From NCBI RefSeq assembly GCF_030704535.1, contig NC_081818.1, positions 29,530,001 to 29,594,000 of the forward strand: a stretch of 64,000 nt of DNA, given 5' to 3'. Position numbers and translations under genes: made by a program. The notes under the pieces are model-generated. The model made no database searches. It was not told the DNA's origin and was given only the letters and a program-made list of their open reading frames with translations. Below, piece after piece: positions 14,791-25,850 of the stretch (its first letter is position 1; each line of letters starts with the position of its first letter). The stretch is from Vitis vinifera. Lineage: Eukaryota; Streptophyta; Magnoliopsida; Vitales; Vitaceae.

Positions 14791-15178
14791 TACCTTAAAA
14801 AGTAAAAAGAATTTTTATAGAAGTATCTTGAAGTGAAGATATTAAAGTATCAAATAGCTACGATATTAAACTACAAATCTAGATGGTTGATGTATGTAGT
14901 CAAATTTGGATTCAGATTTAAGTACATAAGGAGATTTACGTATAAATAAATGAGATATTCCAAGTTTCGTAGCAAAATAATATTATTTATATATAAAAAA
15001 CCTAGATATAAATTGGGCCGTAAAATAAGTCCCAATCTATTTCTTTTGGAACACATGGATGTCCCCATGCATGTCTTCCTGTTCCACTCGACCAAAAATA
15101 GAAGCTTAAAAAGCTACAACCTATATTTTAAGCTATAAGCTATTTAAGAGCAATGGCTTTAGTCTCTCTGTGTAGCTC
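14791..15178. other. Spacer and promoter region of the PPR gene
   Basis: AT-rich. TATTTAAG at about 15140 lies some 40 bp upstream of the PPR start and could be its TATA element. Nothing else is recognised. Confidence 0.4.
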
Positions 15179-16708
15179 ATGGGCCATGGCATGGTTCGCC
15201 TTCAAATCCTAACTGCCAACCACTTCTGCCCCCCAAAACCTTCCAACGGTAATTTGAATTTGGTTTCCACAAAGCAACAATGCCTCTCTCTCCTGAACCT
15301 CTGCTCCTCCATGAAACATCTCTTTCAAATTCGAGGACATGGTTTCATCGCAGGCCCCCTCCTCCGGTTCTGTGCTTCTTCTCCCTTAGGAAACCTGAAC
15401 CACGCCAGAGTCCTTCTCAGCGGCTCCGAGAAATCGGAGGTTTCTTCATGGAACGATCTCATCAGAAGCTATGCTACCAGGGATTCTCCGAGGGAAGCTA
15501 TTGGGGCTTATCTTGAAATGCGAAGCTTGGGGATTAGTCCCGATAAGCTCACCTTCCCGATCCTCCTCAAGGCGTGCGCTGCGATTTCAGCGTTCAATGA
15601 AGGGAGGAAGATTCAGGTGGATGTAATGAAGCATGGTTTGGACTGTAATGTCTATGTTCAGAATACTATGATTCATTTTTATGGGTCTTGCAAGAGGATT
15701 CGGGACGCACGGAGGATGTTCGACGAAATGTCTTATAGAACTGTTGTTTCTTGGAATGCTGTGCTCTCGGCTTGTGTTGATAATGAGTGGCTGAACGATT
15801 CATTTGGGCTTTTTGTAAAGATGAGGGGTTCTGGGTTTGATCCTGATGAGACCACAATGGTGATCCTGCTATCTGCGTGCTCCGAGCTTGGGAACTTGAG
15901 TTTTGGGAGATGGGTTCATTCCCAAGTGATTGAAAAGGGGATGGTTGTGAATTGTCGACTGGGTACGGCACTTGTTGACATGTATGCCAAGTGTGGGGCA
16001 GTGTGTGAAGCTAGTCTAGTGTTTCATAGGATGCTTGAGAGAAATGTATGGACATGGAGTGCGATGATTCTCGGGCTAGCTCAGCATGGTTTTGCCAAGG
16101 AAGCCCTAGAACTTTTTCCCAAGATGAAGCAGTCTTCAATATCCCCAAATTATGTGACCTTTCTTGGAGTCCTCTGTGCTTGTAGCCATGCTGGGCTGGT
16201 CGATGACGGGTACAGATTCTTTCATGACATGGAATATGTGCATGGCATTGAACCCATGATGATACACTATGGTGCCATGGTGGATATCTTGAGCCGTGCT
16301 GGTCGTCTGAAAGAGGCTTACAACTTCATCTTGAACATGCCTGTTGAAGCCGACCCAGTTGTATGGAGGACATTGCTCAGTGCATGCACCATTCATGGCA
16401 TCAATGACAATGATGGGGTCGGTGATAAGGTCAGAAAACGGTTACTTGAATTGGAGCCGAGGAGAAGCGGGAATTTTGTGATGGTTGCAAATATGTATGC
16501 TGAAGTTGGGAAGTGGGACAAGGCAGCAAATGTGAGGAGGACTATGAAAGACACAGGGTTGAAGAAGATGGCTGGGGAGAGCTGCATTGAGGTAGGTGGA
16601 TCCATCCATAGGTTCTTTTCAGGGGATGATCCCCAACTTGATTGTGAGGATGTCCTTCAGTTACTAGATGGATTAAACCTACATATGAAGACGGTTAGCA
16701 ACTTGTAA
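15179..16708 (+). CDS. Pentatricopeptide repeat protein, At2g36730-like, PLS class with E domain
   Basis: One intronless frame of 509 residues. It has a run of PPR units (for example VSSWNDLIRSYATRDSPREA, VVSWNAVLSACV, TALVDMYAKCGAV, NVWTWSAMILGLAQHG). It then has the E/E+ type tail (DPVVWRTLLSACTIHG, RSGNFVMVANMYAEVGKW, KKMAGESCIEVGG) and no C-terminal DYW deaminase domain. PLS-class PPR proteins bind organellar RNA in a sequence-specific way, often as C-to-U editing specificity factors (family knowledge). The tail and layout match Arabidopsis At2g36730. The first 40 or so residues lack a repeat and could be an organelle transit peptide; mitochondrion or plastid cannot be decided. No lesion is seen. 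Confidence 0.9.
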   Translation: MGHGMVRLQILTANHFCPPKPSNGNLNLVSTKQQCLSLLNLCSSMKHLFQIRGHGFIAGPLLRFCASSPLGNLNHARVLLSGSEKSEVSSWNDLIRSYATRDSPREAIGAYLEMRSLGISPDKLTFPILLKACAAISAFNEGRKIQVDVMKHGLDCNVYVQNTMIHFYGSCKRIRDARRMFDEMSYRTVVSWNAVLSACVDNEWLNDSFGLFVKMRGSGFDPDETTMVILLSACSELGNLSFGRWVHSQVIEKGMVVNCRLGTALVDMYAKCGAVCEASLVFHRMLERNVWTWSAMILGLAQHGFAKEALELFPKMKQSSISPNYVTFLGVLCACSHAGLVDDGYRFFHDMEYVHGIEPMMIHYGAMVDILSRAGRLKEAYNFILNMPVEADPVVWRTLLSACTIHGINDNDGVGDKVRKRLLELEPRRSGNFVMVANMYAEVGKWDKAANVRRTMKDTGLKKMAGESCIEVGGSIHRFFSGDDPQLDCEDVLQLLDGLNLHMKTVSNL

Positions 16709-16920
16709 TTTGTACTTGGAGACTCTCTCCTTGCCTCTACAATGTACAAGATGCTGTAATACAAGCACTCACATATTCATTGAAATGCTCCATTCTTTCT
16801 ATCCATTGTGGTTTTTTGGATTGCCTTTCCTTCTCATACATTCCCTTGTTAATAATGAGATTCAAAATGATGAGTGCTTTCACCAACACTTCTGCATGAT
16901 AACTCAATTCAGTGTCAACC

Positions 16921-17350
16921 TGGGAGTGATTTTGAGAGAGGTTAGAAGTGCTTCTTAATATTTGGAAGTGTTTTTCTTATTTTTTATAGGTGTTTGACAA
17001 ATTTTTTAAATTTTTATATCCAAACATTAAGGGTGTGTTAGGTATGTGAGAGTAAGAATGAAAATAGGATGCAAATTGTGGCGAATCATAACACAATGTA
17101 GAAGAGAGATCAAAATTCTAATGCGAGGTGAATTTAATTTCCATACTATTGAATTTTTTATCCTCATTCTCATTTTAAAAAACAATTCAAACACATTAAT
17201 CAATGAGAATGAAAATGATTTCTTATTTCCATCCTCTATTCCAAATTTCCAACATTCCAAACATGGCCTAAGTGATTTTTTCGAAAGCATTTTTGATGCA
17301 AACACTACTAACAGAAGCCCTATAATGTAAAAGCACTTTAACTAAAATCA
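16921..17350. mobile_element. MITE (outer) carrying a second MITE
   Basis: The left end GGAGTGATTTT (about 16921) followed by AGAAGTGCTT is matched in inverted form on the right by AAAGCACTTT and AAAATCACTCC (about 17333-17357). This gives an imperfect terminal inverted repeat around a non-coding core. The core is split by the MITE at 17031-17268. Position: about 210 bp downstream of the PPR stop codon. Confidence 0.6.
17031..17268. mobile_element. Tourist-like MITE nested in the outer MITE
   Basis: 238 bp starting GGGTGTGTTAGGTATG and ending CATTCCAAACATGGCC, whose reverse complement GGCCATGTTTGGAATG aligns with the start. It is flanked by TAA on both sides (17028-17030 and 17269-17271), the 3-bp target duplication usual for Tourist/PIF-Harbinger MITEs. 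Non-coding. Confidence 0.65.
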
Positions 17351-17579
17351 CTCCTAAATGGGCTCTAAAGATCTTATTAGAGTCAAATCCACACTCATAA
17401 CCCGAGTTGATTTACAATATTTCTTGGTTCTTTCAGATAGTTTTTAGAATCACAAATAAAGATGAGGCATTCAGTCCATGATTAAAGTGCTAAGTGCAAG
17501 TTGAATACACATTCATTTCCTAATCTCTATTCATTCCAACATTTTATATTGATGAAAATAAACACACCATTAACTTGGA

Positions 17580-18285
17580 ATAAGACACTAAGCATTCCTT
17601 GCTAATAAATGCCTTACTAGCTGTACCAAAGCTGTGTAAGTACCCATATCTGCAACTGAAAGACCCATTGACATAATCCTCCTCACTATGAACAGAAGCT
17701 CTAATCCGAATTTCCTGTAAGAGCCCAAAATCTTCAAGTAGCATGAGCATGGCAGCAAAATTGAAGCTGTGACACTTAAAAAGGCTCCAACCAGTGACAT
17801 AAGATACCCGAAAAAATGTACAACCAGAGCTACAATGATAGTGCTTGATATCAGGCTGGTTCTGATCAATATGCTGAGGAGCCTTTTCTTGTTGGAGTAA
17901 TATGGAAATTAATTTAACAAATAGATAGGGATGCCTCCCCAACTTAGAATTGTTCTTCGTTTATGAAATCCAACCCCATCAAATGCCCCAACCTAAAAAA
18001 TCGAACTGAGGATGATAAAGGAAGCTAGAATACCAATGAGAGAGATACATAAGAGAGAATGCTGAGATTCCCAAACAAAACAGAAGGCAAAATAACAAGG
18101 CCTACAATTATCGCAAAACTTTCTCTTCCACCAATTCTCAGTCAATAAAGTTTTAAGTTTCATCCTGGGTAGTAAATTATGGAGGTTATCTCCTACTAGA
18201 ATTAGAAAACCTGTAGCAACTAAATAAAGCTCCATATAAATGAAGATCGATACGGCTATCCTTCCTTCCCTTGTTCCTGAATGCT
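17580..18285 (-). pseudogene. AVT1-type amino acid transporter pseudogene 1
   Basis: The minus strand carries exon 2 sequence (MELYLVATGFLILVGDNLHNLLP, 18235 downward) that decays by frameshift. At about 17900 it passes straight from exon 2 (GVGFHKRRTILSWGGIP) into mid exon 3 (PYYSNKKRLLS, then STIIVALVVHFFGYLMSLVGAF). The end of exon 2, intron 2 and the first part of exon 3 are therefore deleted. The 5' part of exon 2 and exon 1 are missing; at about 18286 AVT1 similarity gives way to a Copia fragment. Compared with the intact gene at 22315-23812 it cannot make a transporter. Confidence 0.82.
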
Positions 18286-18470
18286 CTGTCCTTCAAGATA
18301 ATGCTCCCATAAGAGACACCAATCTTGGATCGATCTGAGCTGATGAAACAGGGTTGGCGACTCAAAGATTTAGTCAAAGCATTCATAAGTTGATCTTTAG
18401 TAAAGATATACGAGACAGTGAGATTTCTGTTGGCAACATAATCGCATACAATGCGAAAGTCAATAGCAAT
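18286..18470 (-). mobile_element. Copia RNase H C-terminal fragment
   Basis: The minus strand reads VANRNLTVSYIFTKDQLMNA followed by LTKSLSRQ and SKIGVS. This is the end of a Copia polyprotein (typical form: DQLADALTKPLSRQ...LRSKIGV). It directly abuts the truncated 5' side of AVT1 pseudogene 1, so a Copia insertion or recombination probably cut that copy. No LTR is recognised. Confidence 0.7.
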
Positions 18471-18630
18471 TATACACTTATATTACATGCATAAGACTAT
18501 TCAAAATTTTTTTATGGCCAATATAAGGGAATTGATACTTCCAAATAACATGCAAAACTTTCTACCATAATTAATAACTCTATTGAATTACAAAAATTTT
18601 ACTGTCAATACACAACAATACACACTTACA

Positions 18631-19906
18631 ACTGATTTATGATTTCTGCTATAGATGTGTAAGTACCCATTATGACAGCTGAAATACCCATCACCACAAC
18701 CCCAATTATAACTACTAGTTCAATTCCAGAGTTCTGGTAAATGCCTGAAATCTTCAAGTAGCATAAGCCTGGCAACAAAATTGAAGTTGTGACACTTAGA
18801 AATGCCCCCATCAGTGACATGAGAGACCCAAAAATGGGACTGTCAGAGCCACAATGATAGTGCTGAATACCTAGGCGGTTCTTATTAGAAGGGCAGATGC
18901 TCTTCCATTGCGGTAGTATGGAAGCCAATTTTCAGTAACATTCACAATTGGTATAACCATTAATGCATATTTTGATATGGGATTGATGATAGTAGTGTAG
19001 ATGGCTACTCTTGAGCTCAGCTTCTCAATTGGAAGGTCTAAAGTTATTTGTGATTCCACATTTGAAGCAAACATCAAGTATCCCTAAACTGCCATTGCTG
19101 CATATTTGATGGTGCAGAAGATATAGCAAACAAGCAAGACCTGCAATGATAAAGGTAAAATACAAGTAACATATAGAATTCAACCACAAATTGAATTAAA
19201 AAAATTTGATGTATGCTTTCATTAGAAATTCATGGTTTGTACTTGTTAACCCAACCACACACACACACAAGTCGAAATAAAGAAGACTAGAGATTGTAAC
19301 ATGGTTCTATAATCAATGTGATCTCTATATCCAAAGAAATAAAGAAGACTAGAGATTGTAACATGGTACTATAATCAATGTGATCTCTATATCCAGAGAG
19401 CACACCAACACTCAAAAATTCATTAATTAAATGAAGATGAAAAGTTATAATGGTGAAAACTCTATCGCTTCTCTCAATTGTGGCTGCACATAATTTTACC
19501 TTGTTGAGATATAAGAAAGAATGCTCAAATTGTTTAACCAGATCCAAGGCAAAATGACAAGCCCAAAAATTATTACGAAGCTTTGTCTTCCATCAATTAT
19601 GAGCCCAAAAATATCAAAATGAATCTTCCGTGATAAATCAAGTAGATTATCCTCTTCAAGAACTAGATAACCTGTAGCAACCAAGTATAACTCTGAATTC
19701 ATGAAAATTGATGCCATTATTCTTCCCTTTTATCCAAATGCTCGTTTACCAACATCAGGGTAAGTTTGAATATTTGGATCCACATACATAAATCTTTGAA
19801 GTAGCAGGCCTGTGTAGAAGGTTGCAATGGCAGTAATAAATAGAAGAAGCAAGCTTAGCCACCCTCCTGTTGCAAGTGCATATGGAATCGAAAGAATCTC
19901 CAATCC
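18631..19906 (-). pseudogene. AVT1-type amino acid transporter pseudogene 2
   Basis: The exon 2 start is recognisable at about 19906 (GYVDPNIQTYPDVG-like and ELYLVATGYLVLEEDNL) but has a one-base insertion after the acceptor. It stops at ILSYISTR (19497), so the last third of exon 2 is gone and unrelated sequence with a 62-bp tandem repeat follows. Exon 3 (19139-18631) keeps SNVESQITLDLPIEKLSSRVAIYTT and SLMSLMGAFLSVTTSILLP. It has a stop where others read AVLGYLM (now AV*GYLM), a second stop in RTA*VFST, and a one-base deletion near 18836. No exon 1 is seen. Confidence 0.85.
19274..19397 (+). repeat. 62-bp tandem duplication
   Basis: Two adjacent near-identical units, 19274-19335 and 19336-19397, with rare single-base differences (for example ATGGTTCTA versus ATGGTACTA). 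They sit where AVT1 pseudogene 2 has lost the end of exon 2. Confidence 0.85.
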
Positions 19907-19940
19907 TAAATAAATAAATAAATAAATAAAAAGCAGTCAT

Positions 19941-22314
19941 TGGTAACTATTTTTTTAATATGGATAATCCATGAGAGGCTTATAACATTATAATATTTGT
20001 CTAGAATATGAGATTATAAAACTTTGGGAGGGTTGTTGAAATTATGATTGATTTATTCATATTCTCTTAAGTCAAGTTTAGATTGGTTTCTCAAAAGTCA
20101 AGAAGTTTTTTTTAAAGTTCATTTAAAGCAAAAGTCTATTGAACTTTTTTTTTTTCTTTCACAATTTTCTTTTCCTCGTTTTATATTTTGGATAGAACTT
20201 TTTATTTAATAAAACATGATTCGAAAGATTTATCATAAAGAAAATGATAATTAAAATCATCAAAATCATTATAACTAACGAAATTGACATATGAACATTG
20301 GGTGAGGGTCGAGATAAGGTGACAACATTGGGAGTTTACAGTTTCCACCTAAAATAATTATTCTCATAGATGTTACGGATTCTCTGAGTTAAACAAGGGT
20401 TTGTTAGAAAGCAAATTTATTAAAAACGAAATAGATTATGTGGCACCAAAATTTTCATCATCCGAAGTATCGACACATCACTTATATATTGTGCCTCTAA
20501 AATTTCTCCCCTACTTATCGTGTTGACAAAATATATTGCAACACTTTCATCAAATGATTTTTTTTTTTCAAAGAAAAAGACTAATAAATACTAGTTTAAG
20601 AATTACTTAAATAATTATTTTATTTTATTTTTAAAGATAATTTTTTAAAAATTGGACAACATTGCTTTCAAATACAAAACTTACTCTTGAAGCTTAAGGC
20701 CAAAATGTTTTATACTAATTGAGTATGAATCAAACAAGAAACCTCGATAATATGTAAATGTCCTTACATGAAGGAAGGTACATGGCATGACTTAATATGT
20801 TAAGCAGATCATTTAAAAAGTTATAATGTAGAATGTAAACATCTGCTTACGTTCCACGCCTTGATGCTTAGGGATTTCAATTGGGACAAATGACCCCCCA
20901 TTTTGGCCCGTTCGGTTATATAATGATACTCTTATCCTAAACTTAATTATTTATAGATGGAATGAGATGTGGTGGAGTGGAGTGAAATAAGACAATACTT
21001 GAACTTACCCTAAACTCAATTCTAGTTTAAAAAAAAAAAATCAAATCTATCTTAAATCGATTAATCATTTTTCCTAACCTGTTTTATTAAGGCTAGGATG
21101 GGCATTATAAAAAACCGGTTTATTAACATCCCTATCCATGCCTTGAAAGATAAATTAAGGTTAATGAATTGAGAGTAGTTGAAAATTTGTATTTTAAATG
21201 TGTGTTTTTAAGAATGAATATTATTAATATATTTTGTTTAAATCTCGATCACCAAATTTAAAAAAGTAATCTTCATAATATTGTAAGAGATTAATTCCCT
21301 TGGATAACTTTTATAAGAAGTAAAAGTGAAACTAATTAAAATCATAAGAAATAGAAGCAAAAATGCTTATTAGATGTACCTCTATTTTTTTTTTTTAAAA
21401 AAAGATAATGTTTGAAAAATAAAACCAATAATAATTTTGGTACGTTTAAGCATTGCAAGTTATATTTTCAACAAGTATGCTCATAGGAAATGATGGCTTA
21501 AAGAGTATGCTAGTGAATGTATTTGACCGAAAACCTGTGTTAGGCTTGTGTGCTTCAAATTTATAATTGACTTGAAAAAATGAGCTCAAAATTTAGGAAA
21601 TAAGTGCAAGACTTTATTAGCTCAATATTTGTGTTAGCCCTCAATTAATTTGATGCAACTCTAACTATATAAAAAATTTCAGCATGACCTCAATGATAGT
21701 AAATTAATTATTAGATGACATGTTTAATGTGTTAATCATAACAAGTGGTATTAAATCCATGCTACGGGGTGCAGCTTCCCTAGTGTCTCTTGTGTCATAG
21801 GATCAAATAGTCAGGACAATCAATTTAGGTGTGCCCATCATTGCAATTAATGTAAACATAAATTCCGCTTGAGATTATATTGGCTTGGGATTGAATGAGA
21901 TTTAGCTCATTACCTCACGGTTAGACTCATGTGACTTGGAATTATATTAACTCATAATTGTATTAGTGTGGACATGCAATTATACTAACTCATAATTGTT
22001 TTTGTGTGACTCAAATTTGTGTTAGACATGAGATTTGATTTTGACCTTGGAAAGTAAGTTCGAGATAATTTTATTAATCACAATATTCAAAACTAATTTT
22101 GATAATCTAGTAGTTAAATAAACTCATGCGATCGCTCTTGGTACGTACCATTGGGACTTTGATACTAAACTTTGTATTAGACGACATTACAAACATTTTA
22201 TGATGAATAGAAAGGGATACACACTTACACATGCCATGAACAAACTTTTATGCTTACTAATAACTCTGTTCGATTACAAAATTTGTGTCAATATAGAAAG
22301 GAAGACACACTTAA
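19941..22314. other. AT-rich intergenic DNA; right part belongs to a segmental duplication
   Basis: No gene is recognised. 20281-20360 holds one copy of a dispersed repeat with the core GAGATAAGGTGACAACA. From about 20942 to the next gene the sequence is near-identical to 57790-59197. Confidence 0.6.
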
Positions 22315-22903
22315 TCACAACTGTCCTATTATTTCCACTATGGATGTGTAGGTACCCACGATACCAGCTGAAATACCCATCAACATAACCCCAATTATAA
22401 TCACCAGTTCAATTCCAAATTTGTGGTAAATGCCTGAAATCTTCAAGTAGCATAAGCACGGCAACAAGATTGAACCCGTGACACTCAAAAATGCTCCCAC
22501 CAGGGACATGAGAGACCCAAAAAATGGGACTGTCAGAGCTACAATGATAGTACTGAACACCAAAGCGGTTCTTATTAGAAGGCTAAATAATCTTCTATTG
22601 CAGCAGTATGGAAACCAGTTTTCTGTAGCATTCACAATTGGTACAACTATCAATGCATATTTGGATATGGGATTGACTAGAGTAGTGTATATGGCCACTC
22701 TTGAGCTAAGTTTCTCAATTGGAAGGTTTAAAGTTATTTGTGATTGCACCTCTGAACCAAACATTAAGTACCCCAAAACTGCCATTGCTGCATAAGTAAT
22801 GGTGCAGAAGACAAAGCCTACAAGCAAGACCTGCAATGAGAAAATACAATATTGAAGATCAGTAACATCATCTCAAGTATGAATGTACGTGTGTGTGTGT
22901 GTG

Positions 22904-22934
<31 letters not shown>

Positions 22935-23612
22935 TAACATGTAATATTCCACTTACAGTAGAAAACTGGTTTTTCTTTCTCATAGAAGTGTATAAAGTAG
23001 GAAAGACTGGATGGGCACAATAGCAGAAAGCGTATAAACTAAAGGCAGTAGGGATTCCTTTCCAATTCAGAGTTGTCCCTTTCCCATGAAATCCAACTCC
23101 ATCAAATACTCCAGTCCATAAAATTGAGCCAAGGATGATTATACAAGCAAAAACACCGCTTGCTGAGATATAAGAAAGCATGTTTAAATTGTAGAAACAG
23201 ACCGATGGCAGAATCACAAGGCCAGAAATCAGTATGAAGCTTTGTCTACCATCAATTACTTGCCCAAAAATTTCAAATCCCACCATGGGGAATAAATTAT
23301 GCAGATTATCCCCTTCTAGAATTAGAAAACCAGTTGCAACCAAGTAAAGCTCCAAATACATGAAGATTGATACCATTAATCTTCCTTTCTTCCCAAATGC
23401 TTGCTCACCTATATCTGGGTAAGTTCGGATATTTAGATCAACATCCATACATCTTTGAAGTAGCAAACCTGTATAGAAAGTTGCAAGGGCGATAACAAAC
23501 AGAAGCATCAAGCTCAACCACCCTCCTGATGCAAGTGCATATGGAACCGAAAGGATCCCAATCCCTACAAAGATAGTTAACACGAAAAAAATTAGTTTTT
23601 TTTTTCTCAGTT
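20942..23612. repeat. Segmental duplication, copy 1
   Basis: Near-identical, direct-orientation match to 57790-60504. It covers an AT-rich 1.4-kb flank plus exons 3 and 2 and introns of the AVT1 gene. The similarity ends on the right in a T-run of intron 1, where the second copy is interrupted by a Copia LTR. Confidence 0.85.
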
Positions 23613-23812
23613 TATTATTTACAAAGTAGCTATAGAATCAGAAAACAACCTGATAAAGCATTGAGGCCATTAAAACAGGTCTTGAAGAAAGAGGTAGAGC
23701 CCAAGTCTAGCTTGCAGCCAGTGGAGTAGTACTCCATGTCCTCTACGTTTTGACTCTCATCATGAAGAAGGGGGAAGGCGAGAGAAAACCCATCAAGCTG
23801 CTCCGGCGCCAT
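22315..23812 (-). CDS. AVT1: AVT1-type vacuolar amino acid transporter (copy A)
   Basis: Exons on the minus strand: 23812-23650, 23564-22957 and 22830-22315 (TGA). They total 1287 nt and 428 residues with canonical splice sites and one open frame. The N-terminus of about 40 residues is hydrophilic. The core begins GLNALSGIGILSVPYALASGGW, the hallmark start of the Aa_trans (AAAP) domain. About ten or eleven membrane segments follow, with conserved LVATGFLILEGDNL, LYAFCYCAHPVFPTLYTSM, PIEKLSSRVAIYTTLVNPISKYAL and VPFFGSLMSLVGAF. AVT1 proteins are tonoplast H+/amino acid transporters (family knowledge). The length fits the short AVT1I/AVT1J-type members. Exon structure and length equal copy B (35527-37400). 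Substrate cannot be read from sequence. Confidence 0.9.
22889..22936. repeat. Compound microsatellite (GT)n(AT)n(AG)n in intron 2 of copy A
   Basis: Consecutive GT, TA and GA dinucleotide runs inside intron 2. Copy C has the same compound repeat at about 59769-59822 with different repeat numbers. Confidence 0.85.
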
Positions 23813-25850
23813 ATCTCATAAACTAGGAAAGAAAGGAGGGGAAAGGATTATGAAGATTATGAAACTGATTAGGGTTACATAGTTTCGAGAAATGAAGATT
23901 GGAAATAATATAGGCAACTGGGCGGGGACTGTGGAGCTTGAGGGGCGAAACTTTACATTGCACGCAAATCTCATGGTGCTTATGTAGTCTCACCTCTCAA
24001 CCAACTTGATTCACGAGAGCGAGGGTTTGAATCAAAGAGCTTAATGGTGTGTTTGAAACTTTTAAGTTAAAATAAGTTTTCTAAAAATGTTTTCGAAGAG
24101 AATCATTTATTAAATATTTAAAAAAAAAATATTATATGTGACTTTTAAATGTTAAAAAAATATTTTCTAAATCTTGTTAAATATTTTATTTTTCTTTGAA
24201 AAGATTTTTTATACTAAAAATATTGTTAAAATAATCGTAATGCTTTTAGTAACAATACTTTATAGTCTATTATGATTTTATTGATAGCATTTTTACAAGA
24301 AACCTTTTAATACATTGATATTTGGATGCAATAAAAAAATATAGAATGTTTTTATAATGATTTTGCTAATATACATAATATAAAGTAAATAAAGTGATTT
24401 TTAAAGAAAATTAAACAATTACCTTTTAAGTGACTCTCTAGATTTTTAAATATAATTTTAAAAACTTTATAAAAATAATTAATTTTTATAAGAAAAATGT
24501 CACAAATTAAGCTTTTAATTCTCTCACAATAACTCCCAAATGGACTCCAAACATGCATTTCATATTGCTTTTAAAGTGGCATATAACAAGCCTAGCATGA
24601 CGGTCCAAAACTTGGAATTAATTTTTTTTATAAATATTTTAAATATACATCATGCAATGAAATGCTAATTATAAAGTATTCACATGACTCTCATGAATAG
24701 ATAAGGTCCTCATTCTAACACACATTTTTACCTAAATTTTAGAAATAAAACATTGAATATAGTTTAGCAGCACTCATGAATCATGACAAATCATGACTTA
24801 AGTTATAAAATGATCACATACAAAACTTTGACATCATGGGGTAGGGGTACCTTTGATGGGCCCTTGTCCCATGTGAATCATACCACTAATTATCTTAATT
24901 GATCACATCCATTTTTAATTTGCATGCTTTGGCATTTCCTTTTTACTACCATCAATTTAATTAATAGATTGGATATACTAGAAAATTGTATTATTTATAT
25001 AAAATTTTCTAACAATTTATAAATCTTAAGGTTGTTACAGAATTAATCCAGGATAATATAAGTATGTATTATTGAGTTGTGAGAAGGCTAATGAAGTTTG
25101 AAAGGTATAAAGTGAACTTATATGAAAATTACGAATAAATTTAATTGAAAAAGGAATTTTAGTTGAAAATTTATAATATAGGGAAAAGGAAATTGTATTG
25201 AAAAAAAAAATGTAGTAGGAAAGCTCAAGTGACCTTAAAGACGTTCAATGAAAAAAATTGCCCAACTTTTATTTTTGGGTAGAGCTTCCAAATTTTGTAA
25301 GTTTCCTACCTCGTTTTTTTTATAAAAATAATATTTTTTAATTTTGGGTGTGTTTTGTCACTATTCTTTTATATGTGTCTTTTGTACGTCTTTTACTCAC
25401 CTAGAGCACCCTTAATATCAGGTCATTGTCTTTTATAAAAGAAAACGTTTTTGTTGTTAAGTTTAAGATGGTAAAATCACATTTTTTTTTCAAGATGTCG
25501 AGGAAACCATTAAAAAATAAGGAGGTGTTATATCACGGATATGAGAATAGATATAGGCACCGATAATATAAGTCTGAATAAATAATAACTATCAAATAAA
25601 TCTATATATCTTTTTTCCATGATTAATGAATTTTAATTTTGGGATTTTTGACTTTATGGCTTTTACATAGGTATTTGGAATACTTTGTAGATAGTTTTCC
25701 ATATAGATCGCATTTCCTTCCGTACAATTAAATGTTTTTTATTTTTATTAATTAATTATATTCTAATAAAAAAAACATATAAAAACTAAAAATTGATTTT
25801 TTTTTTTTAGGCTACACTTGAAAAGACTAATTACCATCCCCTCTAAATAG
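23813..25850. other. Upstream region of AVT1 copy A and AT-rich intergenic DNA
   Basis: Minus-strand promoter of copy A lies at about 23813-24000 (a weak TATA-like CCTATATTATTT at about 23910). Positions 24040-24560 contain MITE-like AT-rich palindromic sequence with ends of the type GTGTGTTTGAAAC and AATGGACTCCAAAC. No coding sequence is recognised. Confidence 0.45.
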
